A stretch of 64,000 nt of DNA, taken from contig NZ_QOCF01000014.1 of assembly GCF_003318255.1 (NCBI RefSeq), forward strand, positions 434,001 to 498,000. The letters run 5' to 3'. This document shows positions 33,559 through 41,180 of this stretch, piece by piece. Origin of the DNA: Ruegeria sp. A3M17 (GTDB taxonomy: Bacteria; Pseudomonadota; Alphaproteobacteria; Rhodobacterales; Rhodobacteraceae). The notes beneath the pieces are model-generated. The model saw only the letters and a list, made by a program, of their open reading frames with translations, was not told where the DNA came from and did no database searches. Within the stretch, counting starts at the first letter, position 1; each line of letters opens with the position of its first letter. Both the position numbers and the translations under genes were made by a program.

Positions 33559-35217
33559 ATGGAAGCAGATTTCGTCATCGTCGGCGCAGGATCGGCAGGC
33601 TGCGCGATGGCATATCGCCTGAGCGAGGCCGGGGCCTCGGTTCTGGTGATCGAGCATGGCGGGACCGATGCAGGCCCGTTCATTCAGATGCCAGCGGCAC
33701 TGAGCTATCCGATGAACATGCCGAAGTATGATTGGGGTTACAGATCCGAACCCGAACCGCACCTGAATAACCGCGAACTGGCCTGCCCACGCGGCAAGGT
33801 TATCGGTGGTTCATCCTCAATCAACGGCATGGTTTACGTGCGCGGCCACGCGCGTGATTTTGACACCTGGGCCGAGATGGGCGCCGATGGCTGGTCCTAC
33901 GCGGATGTGTTGCCCTATTACAAACGCATGGAAACCTGGCATGACGGCGGCCATGGCGGTGATCCGACATGGCGCGGAACCGATGGCCCGCTGCACGTCT
34001 CGCGCGGACCGCGTGAGAACCCTCTTTTTCAGGCCTTTGTCGATGCGGGGCAGCAAGCGGGATACGAAGTTACCGGCGACTATAACGGTGAAAAGCAGGA
34101 AGGCTTTGGCCCGATGGAGCAAACCGTCTGGAAAGGGCGGCGTTGGTCGGCGGCGAATGCATATCTGAAGCCTGCGCTCAAGCGCGAAAACTGCGATATC
34201 GTGCGCGGACTGGCCTCAAAGGTGGTCATCGAAAACGGCCGCGCAATCGGGGTCGAATTGATCCGAGGTGGCAAGGCTGAGGTCATCCGCGCCCGGCGCG
34301 AGGTGGTTCTTGCCGCGTCCTCCATCAACTCTCCCAAGCTGTTGATGCTGTCAGGCATCGGTCCGGCGGCGCATCTGGCCGAGCATGGGATCGACGTTGT
34401 GGCGGACCGCCCGGGTGTGGGTGCAAACCTTCAGGACCATCTGGAGCTTTACATCCAGCAGGCATCCCTACAGCCCATCACGCTCTACAAGCATTGGAAC
34501 CTGATCAGCAAAGGTCTGATTGGGGCGCAGTGGCTGTTCACAAAGACCGGGCTGGGCGCATCGAACCAGTTCGAAAGTGCGGCGTTCATTCGGTCCAAGC
34601 CGGGCGTGGAATACCCTGACATTCAGTACCACTTCCTGCCGATGGCCGTTCGCTATGACGGCCAGGCCGCGGCCGAAGGCCATGGGTTCCAGGCGCATGT
34701 CGGGCCGATGCGCTCGCCTTCGCGCGGGGCGGTGACGCTGCGGTCGGCCAAGGTCGAAGACGCACCTGTCATCCGGTTCAACTACATGAGCCATGAAGAG
34801 GATTGGGCAGATTTTCGCACCTGCATTCGCCTGACGCGTGAGATTTTCGGGCAAGATGCGTTCAAACCTTATTCCGGTAAAGAAATCCAACCGGGTGCAG
34901 ATGTGCAGTCTGACGACGCGCTTAATGCCTTTATCGCCGAACATGCTGAAAGCGCTTATCATCCCTGTGGAACCTGCCGTATGGGCCGGGCGGATGATAA
35001 AAATGCCGTGGTAGACCCGGAAGGCCGTGTGATTGGTGTGGACGGGCTGCGCGTTGCCGACAGCTCGATCTTTCCGCAGATCACCAACGGCAATCTGAAC
35101 GCGCCGTCGATTATGGTGGGTGAGAAAATGTCCGACCATCTGTTGGGTAAGGAAGCCTTGCCTGCCGCTAATGACCGCCCTTGGATTCACCCGCAATGGG
35201 CTGTTGCCCAACGGTGA
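33559..35217 (+). CDS. betA: Choline dehydrogenase (GMC oxidoreductase)
   Basis: Membrane-associated flavoenzyme oxidising choline to betaine aldehyde. The 552-residue product has the FAD-binding N-terminus [20 protein letters not shown] and the GMC signature [20 protein letters not shown] near residue 80. Near the C-terminus, [12 protein letters not shown] provides the catalytic His, and the last segment [17 protein letters not shown] is family-typical. It follows betC and belongs to the same unit. No betB (betaine aldehyde dehydrogenase) occurs in the cluster, so that step must be supplied from elsewhere. Confidence 0.95.
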   Translation: MEADFVIVGAGSAGCAMAYRLSEAGASVLVIEHGGTDAGPFIQMPAALSYPMNMPKYDWGYRSEPEPHLNNRELACPRGKVIGGSSSINGMVYVRGHARDFDTWAEMGADGWSYADVLPYYKRMETWHDGGHGGDPTWRGTDGPLHVSRGPRENPLFQAFVDAGQQAGYEVTGDYNGEKQEGFGPMEQTVWKGRRWSAANAYLKPALKRENCDIVRGLASKVVIENGRAIGVELIRGGKAEVIRARREVVLAASSINSPKLLMLSGIGPAAHLAEHGIDVVADRPGVGANLQDHLELYIQQASLQPITLYKHWNLISKGLIGAQWLFTKTGLGASNQFESAAFIRSKPGVEYPDIQYHFLPMAVRYDGQAAAEGHGFQAHVGPMRSPSRGAVTLRSAKVEDAPVIRFNYMSHEEDWADFRTCIRLTREIFGQDAFKPYSGKEIQPGADVQSDDALNAFIAEHAESAYHPCGTCRMGRADDKNAVVDPEGRVIGVDGLRVADSSIFPQITNGNLNAPSIMVGEKMSDHLLGKEALPAANDRPWIHPQWAVAQR

Positions 35218-35308
35218 GCGACAGCATGATTTGATCCGCGTCAAAGCTTGACGGGGCCGGGACGAATAAACTTGGATCGTATCGACATATATTCAGGAGC
35301 GAACAGGA

Positions 35309-35548
35309 ATGTCCCACACCCCGCACGAACTGGCCGAAGAATTTCCGGACAAGGTTGAGTTGATGAGCCAGCTTAAGCAAACGGACGCTCATTTTTCACG
35401 GCTGGCGGACGAGTATCATGAGATCAACCGCGAGGTTCATCGTGCCGAAACCAATGTCGAACCGATGGATGATATCGCTGAGACGGACTTGCGTAAAAGA
35501 CGTGCGGTTCTGAAAGACGAGATCTGGGCGATCTTGTCCAAGTCCTGA
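35309..35548 (+). CDS. YdcH family (DUF465) small protein
   Basis: A 79-residue helical hairpin protein with the DUF465 pattern ELAEEFPDKVELMSQLKQTD, then HFSRLADEYHEINREVHRAE. Proteins of this family are widespread in Gram-negatives; their function is not established. CAGGAGCG precedes the ATG at a good distance. It stands alone between betA and the convergent pccR, and its 3' flank is an intergenic repeat that could end transcription. Confidence 0.88.
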   Translation: MSHTPHELAEEFPDKVELMSQLKQTDAHFSRLADEYHEINREVHRAETNVEPMDDIAETDLRKRRAVLKDEIWAILSKS

Positions 35549-35556
35549 GAAATGGC

Positions 35557-35619
35557 GGGGGCTCTGCCCCCGTCGCGGCAAGCCGCGCCTCCCCCGGGAT
35601 ATTTTTAGGCCAGGTGAAG
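35557..35619 (-). repeat. Rhodobacteraceae-type intergenic element, copy 2
   Basis: On the minus strand the core CTTCACCTGGCC and AAAAATATCCCGGGGG (35591-35619) is followed by hairpins CGCGGC/GCCGCG (35574-35587) and GGGGGC/GCCCCC (35557-35571). It matches the core of the copy at 3400-3463 nearly base for base. It fills the gap between two convergent genes; read rightward, hairpins then an ATATTTTT stretch could stop YdcH transcription. Confidence 0.6.
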
Positions 35620-35620
35620 A

Positions 35621-37021
35621 TCAGGTGACTTCATAGGGCAAGGTACCGCGGGTATGGGCGTCGATCGTCAGGCGTCTTTCCAATGGCGGGACCGATCGCT
35701 GGTGACAATTCGGCCGTTCGCAGATGCGGCAGGATATTCCAATGGGTTCATACGCGCTGGCGTTATTGAAATCCAGATTGTCGGCATAAACCAGCGCCTC
35801 GGCGTGGCGCACCTCGCAACCTAGTGCAATCGCATAACGGCGCACAGGTGCGCCGAATGAGCCGCCTGATTTCGACACGTCCCGAGCCAGAGATATGTAC
35901 TGAACACCATCGGGTGTTTCTGCCAGTTGCCGCAGGAAGTGGCCGGGCGTTTCGAAAGCGCGGTGGACGTTCCATAGGGGGCAGGCACCGCCGAACCGGG
36001 CAAATTGCAGGCGTGTGGCCGAGTGTCTTTTGGTGATAGTTCCGGCCTGATCAACGCGAACGAAAAAGAACGGAATGCCCTTTGCACCGGGGCGTTGCAG
36101 GGTCGAAAGCCTGTGCGCCACCTGTTCGATTGATGCGCCAAACCGATTGCTAAGCAGTTCAAGATCGTGACGATATTCCTGTGCTGTGGCCAGAAATTTG
36201 GCATATGGCATCAACGATGCGCCGGCGAAATAATTTGCCAGCCCGATCTTGGCAATGGCACGGGCCTCATCGCTGTGAAATTTGGCAAAATCTAGCGTTG
36301 CTTCAAGAAGTTTGTCCTGGCTGATCAGTGCAACCTGCAACAACAACTGAAACACCTGAGTTTGTGGTGCGGTTCTGGACGAAAGCTGCAGTGTTTTGTT
36401 TTCTGGGTCGTACTTTCGGGTTTCATCGATATCCGGGAATTGTACCCGGATGCCGCGCTCCGCGAGGCTGTCCAGGGCTGCAGCGCGTATGCCACCGGCA
36501 TCCTCGGCGCGCCCGGCAAATCGTTCAGCCGCGCGGTCCACCGCGTCGATATAGTTGTCGCAATAGTGGAAGAAGTCACGCACTTCCTCCCATGGGCTGG
36601 CCTGGATCTGCGCGTCTTCGCGCCCTAATGCTTCGTCAAGGGAGGCCAGGCGTTCATGCGTCTGACGATAGGTGCGGTGCAGGGCAATGAAGGCCCGTGC
36701 CAGAGCGGGTGCGTTTGAAGCCGTGAGGCGGAGATCGGCGAGCGGCGGAACAGCGTCGTCAAAGACCGGATCTGCCAATGCCTCGCGCATGTCCGAGACC
36801 AGGCGTTCACTGTCGCCGGTGCTCAACTCGGTGACATCCATTCCGAATTCTTGCGCCAGCGCCAGAACGACCGTAGTCGAAATCGGACGGTTGTTGTTCT
36901 CCATCTGGTTCAGATAGGGCAGGGAAACACCCAGTTTGGCGGCAAATTCCTTTTGGGTCAGTGACAAGCGCGTACGCATTTCACGCAGCTTTGCACCTGC
37001 ATAGAGTTTCTGAGTCGCCAT
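35621..37021 (-). CDS. pccR: Short-chain fatty acyl-CoA regulator (ScfR family), PccR-like
   Basis: A 466-residue regulator with an XRE-type HTH at about residues 8-65 (KLREMRTRLSLTQKEFAAKL, then LPYLNQMENNNRP) and a long C-terminal region with the family-conserved Cys-rich end IGISCRICERPNCHQRS. This is the layout of ScfR proteins such as Rhodobacter PccR, which governs propionyl-CoA carboxylase. The TTTGCAAA sites before this gene and before pccB, 1.4 kb away, support the role. The ATG at 37021 fits the family start; the longer form adds five residues. Confidence 0.9.
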   Translation of the reverse strand: MATQKLYAGAKLREMRTRLSLTQKEFAAKLGVSLPYLNQMENNNRPISTTVVLALAQEFGMDVTELSTGDSERLVSDMREALADPVFDDAVPPLADLRLTASNAPALARAFIALHRTYRQTHERLASLDEALGREDAQIQASPWEEVRDFFHYCDNYIDAVDRAAERFAGRAEDAGGIRAAALDSLAERGIRVQFPDIDETRKYDPENKTLQLSSRTAPQTQVFQLLLQVALISQDKLLEATLDFAKFHSDEARAIAKIGLANYFAGASLMPYAKFLATAQEYRHDLELLSNRFGASIEQVAHRLSTLQRPGAKGIPFFFVRVDQAGTITKRHSATRLQFARFGGACPLWNVHRAFETPGHFLRQLAETPDGVQYISLARDVSKSGGSFGAPVRRYAIALGCEVRHAEALVYADNLDFNNASAYEPIGISCRICERPNCHQRSVPPLERRLTIDAHTRGTLPYEVT

Positions 37022-37029
37022 GTTGGGCC

Positions 37030-37067
37030 TTTGCAACTTTCCTAATTCGGTAAGCTAACTTTGCAAA
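37030..37067 (-). promoter_or_regulatory. Candidate PccR sites upstream of pccR
   Basis: A perfect TTTGCAAA at 37060-37067 and a near copy TTTGCAAC (plus-strand reading) at 37030-37037 lie just before pccR on the minus strand. The second overlaps its ribosome-binding region. PccR is reported to bind TTTGCAAA repeats, so autoregulation is inferred. Confidence 0.55.
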
Positions 37068-37086
37068 CCGTCCTAGGCAAGCCATG

Positions 37087-38292
37087 TCAAAGACCCAGTT
37101 GCCGTTCGCGTCGAATAACGGACAATATTGCGCAAACCGCCAGGACCGAGGTTGCCAGCATTAGCCAGAGCAGGGGCATTGCTCCAGTTTCATGGGTTAG
37201 CAAGGCTCCTGCAAGCGCGCTGAGGCCTGCACCGCCGCCCAACATGATGGCGCCACTTAGCCCGGATGCCGTCGCGGCCAGATGCGGTCGCACCGAAAGC
37301 GCGCCTGAGGTTGCGTTGGGAATCGTCATGCCGTTTCCAATGCCGACAAAGGTCATGAATCCAAAAAAACTGAGCGCTGTTCCGAAGCCGGCCAGAAACA
37401 AGATGGCGGACATTGCAACGCCTGCTGCGTTCAGCCAGCAGCCCCAAAGTACCATTCGATTGACGCCGAAGTGAACGGAATAGCGACCGCTAAAGAAGTT
37501 ACCAAAAAAGTACCCTACGGCTGGGGCACCAAAGTATATGCCGACTTCGGCGGCGCTGAGGCCGAATAGTTCGGTGCCGATAAAGGGAGCGCCGCCCAGA
37601 TAGGCAAAGAAGGCGCCAGACGACAGCGCGGATGATAGCGAATAGCCCCAAAATCGCGGGGAACCCAACAGTTCGGGGTATTCCCGGAATTGTTGAACCA
37701 GTGTTTTGCCGCTCTTGGCTGAGGTTTCGCCAAAATCTGAGTAGGTTAACATCAGTGTCATGACGCCAAGAGCAAAGGGCAGCCAGAAGTTGGCTTTCCA
37801 GCCAAAGCTCTCCTCTAGCAAGCCTCCGATCGCGGGTCCGATCATAGGAACGATGGCCATGCCCATCGTGACGTAACCGATCATCGATGCGGCCTGGTCC
37901 TGATCATATAGGTCCCGAACCGCCGCACGGCTGAGAACCATCCCGACCACTATGATGGCCTGACACATCCGGAAGACAAGAAAGACCTGAATGTTGGGGG
38001 CATAGATGCACCCAAGTGTAGCCACTAGAAAAAGAGCCAACCCCCAAAGTAGAACGGGGCGGCGCCCTGCCTTGTCGGCAATTGGTCCAATCAGGATCTG
38101 AAGCACCGCATTGACCAGCAGGTACAGGGCGATCGACAGTTGCATGACCTTATAGTCGGCTTGAAAGTGTAGGGCCATATTGGGCAGGCTTGGCAGAAAC
38201 AGGTTGAGGCTGAGCGCGGACAATCCGGACAGCAAAACCAGAGTGGTAATTTTTGGAGGCGAGCGATGCGCCGACGAAGAACTAAACTGCAT
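37087..38292 (-). CDS. Bcr/CflA-type multidrug efflux MFS transporter
   Basis: A 401-residue MFS protein with 12 hydrophobic helices. The Bcr/CflA-type start is visible in FLPSLPNMALHFQADYKVMQL, and MFS motif A in IGPIADKAGRRPVLLWG near residue 75, with SRAAVRDLYDQDQAASMIGY later. Members extrude drugs such as bicyclomycin or other metabolites including amino acids. It is leftward and divergent from pccB; the spacer of 183 bases carries the PccR sites, so the transporter might also be affected by PccR. The substrate is unknown. Confidence 0.9.
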   Translation of the reverse strand: MQFSSSSAHRSPPKITTLVLLSGLSALSLNLFLPSLPNMALHFQADYKVMQLSIALYLLVNAVLQILIGPIADKAGRRPVLLWGLALFLVATLGCIYAPNIQVFLVFRMCQAIIVVGMVLSRAAVRDLYDQDQAASMIGYVTMGMAIVPMIGPAIGGLLEESFGWKANFWLPFALGVMTLMLTYSDFGETSAKSGKTLVQQFREYPELLGSPRFWGYSLSSALSSGAFFAYLGGAPFIGTELFGLSAAEVGIYFGAPAVGYFFGNFFSGRYSVHFGVNRMVLWGCWLNAAGVAMSAILFLAGFGTALSFFGFMTFVGIGNGMTIPNATSGALSVRPHLAATASGLSGAIMLGGGAGLSALAGALLTHETGAMPLLWLMLATSVLAVCAILSVIRRERQLGL

Positions 38293-38394
38293 AGTTCACG
38301 TGTATAATCACCACGGATAGGAATGCCATCCATCATGTGTTTTGCGAGTGAAAATTAGCAAGTTTACAATATTCACTAAGGCGATTGGAAAAGA

Positions 38395-38444
38395 TTTGCA
38401 AATTTGCCGAAAGATACTTTGGTCTCGTAGCATCAGCGTATAGT
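38395..38444 (+). promoter_or_regulatory. pccB promoter with candidate PccR operator
   Basis: TTTGCAAA at 38395-38402 is directly followed by TTTGCCGA at 38403-38410, and looser copies lie upstream (TTTGCGAG at 38341, TTTACAAT at 38363). A TATAGT at 38439-38444 could be the -10 element, with a weak CTTTGG near 38417 as -35. The sites would then flank the polymerase site, consistent with PccR control of pccB. Confidence 0.5.
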
Positions 38445-38475
38445 GTCCGGCCAGATTTTACAGGGGATCATCGTT

Positions 38476-40008
38476 ATGAAAGACATCCTTTCCGAACTTG
38501 AAGACCGTCGCGGTAACGCACGGCTGGGTGGCGGACAAAAGCGCATCGACGCGCAACACTCGCGCGGCAAACTGACGGCGCGCGAAAGGGTCGAACTGTT
38601 GCTGGATGAAGGCAGCTTTGAAGAATTCGACATGTTTGTCAGCCATCGGTGTACCGATTTTGGGATGGAAAAGCAAAGGCCAGCGGGTGACGGTGTCGTT
38701 ACTGGCTGGGGTACGGTCAATGGTCGCATGGTTTATGTGTTCAGCCAGGACTTTACAGTCTTTGGCGGCTCACTTTCGGAAACCCATGCTCAGAAGATCT
38801 GCAAGATCATGGATATGGCCGTTCAGAACGGTGCACCGGTGATAGGCATCAACGACTCGGGCGGGGCGCGAATTCAGGAAGGCGTGGCGTCGCTGGCTGG
38901 TTATGCCGAGGTGTTCCAGCGCAACATCATGGCGTCAGGCGTGGTTCCGCAGATCAGCGTGATCATGGGGCCCTGTGCTGGCGGCGCGGTTTATAGCCCA
39001 GCGATGACCGATTTTATCTTCATGGTCAAAGACACCTCGTACATGTTTGTGACCGGCCCCGACGTGGTCAAGACGGTCACAAACGAAGTCGTTACCGCCG
39101 AGGAACTGGGTGGGGCGTCGACCCATACCAAGAAGTCCTCGGTTGCTGACGGAGCGTTTGAGAACGACGTTGAAGCACTGGCCGAGGTGCGCCGTTTGGT
39201 TGATTTCCTGCCGCTCAACAACCGCGAAAAACCTCCAGTACGCCCATTTTTTGACGAGCCTGACCGCCTGGAAGCCTCGCTGGACACGTTGATCCCCGAC
39301 AACCCTAATACGCCGTACGACATGAAGGAACTCATCACCAAAGTGGCGGATGAGGGTGATTTCTACGAAATTCAGGAGGACTTTGCCAAAAACATCATCA
39401 CCGGGTTCATCCGGCTTGAAGGACAGACAGTGGGCGTTGTAGCCAATCAGCCGATGGTTCTGGCCGGTTGTCTGGACATCGACAGCTCGCGCAAAGCCGC
39501 GCGGTTTGTGCGGTTCTGCGATTGCTTCGAAATTCCGATCCTGACGCTGGTGGATGTGCCTGGCTTCCTGCCGGGGACGTCGCAGGAATATGGCGGAGTG
39601 ATCAAGCACGGTGCCAAGCTGTTGTTTGCCTACGGTGAAGCCACGGTGCCAAAAGTTACTGTCATCACCCGTAAAGCTTATGGTGGTGCCTATGATGTTA
39701 TGGCGTCCAAGCACCTGCGCGGTGACTTCAACTATGCCTGGCCTACAGCCGAAATCGCGGTGATGGGCGCAAAGGGCGCGACCGAGATCATTCACCGTGC
39801 CGATCTGGGCGATGCCGAGAAAATTGTACAGCACACGCAGGACTACGAGGACAGGTTTGCGAACCCGTTTGTCGCGGCCGAGCGTGGCTTTATCGATGAG
39901 GTGATCATGCCGCAATCGACCCGCCGTCGCGTTTCGCGGGCCTTTGCCAGCTTGCGGAACAAGCACGTGAAAAACCCGTGGAAAAAGCACGACAACATCC
40001 CCCTTTAA
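38476..40008 (+). CDS. pccB: Propionyl-CoA carboxylase, carboxyltransferase (beta) subunit
   Basis: The 510-residue beta subunit transfers the carboxyl group from carboxybiotin to propionyl-CoA, giving methylmalonyl-CoA. The N-terminus has the family segment [20 protein letters not shown]; the acyl-CoA oxyanion site is [13 protein letters not shown] and the second is [14 protein letters not shown] near residue 360. The C-terminal [15 protein letters not shown] is typical. GGGGA precedes the ATG at 38476. It heads the rightward propionyl-CoA genes, although pccA is 3.3 kb further on with unrelated genes between. Confidence 0.96.
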   Translation: MKDILSELEDRRGNARLGGGQKRIDAQHSRGKLTARERVELLLDEGSFEEFDMFVSHRCTDFGMEKQRPAGDGVVTGWGTVNGRMVYVFSQDFTVFGGSLSETHAQKICKIMDMAVQNGAPVIGINDSGGARIQEGVASLAGYAEVFQRNIMASGVVPQISVIMGPCAGGAVYSPAMTDFIFMVKDTSYMFVTGPDVVKTVTNEVVTAEELGGASTHTKKSSVADGAFENDVEALAEVRRLVDFLPLNNREKPPVRPFFDEPDRLEASLDTLIPDNPNTPYDMKELITKVADEGDFYEIQEDFAKNIITGFIRLEGQTVGVVANQPMVLAGCLDIDSSRKAARFVRFCDCFEIPILTLVDVPGFLPGTSQEYGGVIKHGAKLLFAYGEATVPKVTVITRKAYGGAYDVMASKHLRGDFNYAWPTAEIAVMGAKGATEIIHRADLGDAEKIVQHTQDYEDRFANPFVAAERGFIDEVIMPQSTRRRVSRAFASLRNKHVKNPWKKHDNIPL

Positions 40009-40167
40009 GGGAATGTGCCAGGAAATCTGCCCGGCCAAAACGGTTTGGACAGCGTCTCGGACAACCGGTCAGGGCAGATTACTTGGGTGCAAAATTGACT
40101 TTGAGGCCACAACTGCTAATGAGTTGCCCAATCAGACATAGAACAGCGCGGGCCGAAAGCCAGGCGC

Positions 40168-40216
40168 GCGCGATCCCGGAGAGAGGAGCTCGCCTGTGGC
40201 GGGTCCGGGATCGCGC
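40168..40216 (+). promoter_or_regulatory. Hairpin enclosing the ribosome-binding site of the DUF6497 gene
   Basis: Perfect 13-base arms GCGCGATCCCGGA (40168-40180) and TCCGGGATCGCGC (40204-40216) enclose a 23-base loop. The loop holds GAGAGGAG (40181-40188) and the CTG at 40194 that best begins the next gene. The stem would not hide the ribosome-binding site but would frame it, so it may influence initiation or mRNA stability. Confidence 0.55.
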
Positions 40217-40604
40217 CTTAGCTGTTGTACTGTCGGTTTTTGCGGTTCCCGTTCTGGCTGATACCGAAAACCTGTTGCCGGTCCCGTCCGGACAGCCAGT
40301 GCACCTGAGCGACGTTCTGCTGGACAATAACCCCGGTGAGCTTTGGGTGCGGTTTCGCTTTATTGCGCCCAAGATCGGTTCGGACATTGGCCGGATCGGG
40401 TACGATGTCGCCTCGGTCGATATGGAACATCTGTGTCAGACGCTTGCGGTTACTTATGTGGCCAAATACGAACTGGACGCTGCCCGTGTGGTCATTTCCC
40501 TGTCTGACCGACCCATCGAATTCGGCCGTACATCCCCTGACGCCACGCAGTTTTTTGAAGCCTACCGGCTGGAACAATCCCGGTGTATCTGGGAGGGGCT
40601 TTGA
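40194..40604 (+). CDS. DUF6497-like secreted protein, apparent CTG start
   Basis: A protein of about 136 residues with a signal peptide ending VLSVFAVPVLAD, then a small mature domain (LWVRFRFIAPKIGSDIGRIG, and two Cys in MEHLCQTLAV and SRCIWEGL, which may pair). It resembles the DUF6497 family, known from roseobacters near pccB. I place the start at CTG 40194 because GAGAGGAG is five bases upstream and the signal peptide then has a normal length; the nearest in-frame ATG (40119) would add 25 arginine-rich residues. No ATG, GTG or TTG lies between. Function is unknown. Confidence 0.65.
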   Translation: MWRVRDRALAVVLSVFAVPVLADTENLLPVPSGQPVHLSDVLLDNNPGELWVRFRFIAPKIGSDIGRIGYDVASVDMEHLCQTLAVTYVAKYELDAARVVISLSDRPIEFGRTSPDATQFFEAYRLEQSRCIWEGL

Positions 40605-40606
40605 CC

Positions 40607-40747
40607 ATGAATCGCGCTATTCATCCCGTCAGGGCATTTCTGAACAGCTACGCGGCTTTGGAGGTGCGCACCATGACATCATCCTGTGACGGATGTGGAG
40701 ATCTGATCCCCATGACCCCTTGTGCAACTGAGGTGGAACCATGCTGA
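40607..40747 (+). CDS. Possible 46-residue Cys-rich small protein
   Basis: A short reading frame starts three bases after the DUF6497 stop and overlaps the start of the next gene by seven bases, which is the packing expected in an operon. It holds the segment MTSSCDGCGDLIPMTPCA, with a CxxC pair and two further Cys near the end, reminiscent of a small metal knuckle. The ATG has GGGAGGGGC upstream. No homolog is recognised and coding potential was not tested, so this is tentative. Confidence 0.35.
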   Translation: MNRAIHPVRAFLNSYAALEVRTMTSSCDGCGDLIPMTPCATEVEPC

Positions 40748-41094
40748 AACATCGCGGATTTCCCGGGCGCCTGCCGGGCACTGACTTTCAGTTCATCATT
40801 CGTCGGGCCAATCCTAAGGGCGTGACGCCCCTGACCCGCCGCGAGCGGTTCCGGGACCGTAAACCTGCGGACAAGCGCGCGGATGCGGCCTTTATGGAAG
40901 CCCTGTGGGCGCATTTCGGAGACCAGCCATTTGAGCGGGGCAACCTGGATGCTGGCCGTCTTTGCTGGCTTTTCGATCGCGAAGTCATTCCAGCCGAAGA
41001 TCCGTTTGATCCGGCCAGCTACGACGCGCTTTTGATGATTGACCCAAATGCGGGGCGGATTTCCTTCCCCGAAATTTTCGACGGGGTGCGCTGA
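40741..41094 (+). CDS. Hypothetical protein in the pcc cluster
   Basis: A 117-residue soluble protein, basic at the N-terminus (RRERFRDRKPADKRADAAF) and acidic at the C-terminus (REVIPAEDPFDPASYD). It has no signal peptide or membrane helix and no motif I know. The start overlaps the small gene before it, and GAGGTGGAACC is upstream of the ATG. It lies between pccB and pccA on their strand, so it may be part of the propionyl-CoA unit, but nothing in the sequence shows an activity. Confidence 0.6.
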   Translation: MLKHRGFPGRLPGTDFQFIIRRANPKGVTPLTRRERFRDRKPADKRADAAFMEALWAHFGDQPFERGNLDAGRLCWLFDREVIPAEDPFDPASYDALLMIDPNAGRISFPEIFDGVR

Positions 41095-41180
41095 TCGTGC
41101 AAACCGCTGTCGCACATAACGCGGTGAGGCCATCCTGGCCCGGAACCCTGCCCCTGTCGGGGCAGGGCTGGTGTGTGTGG

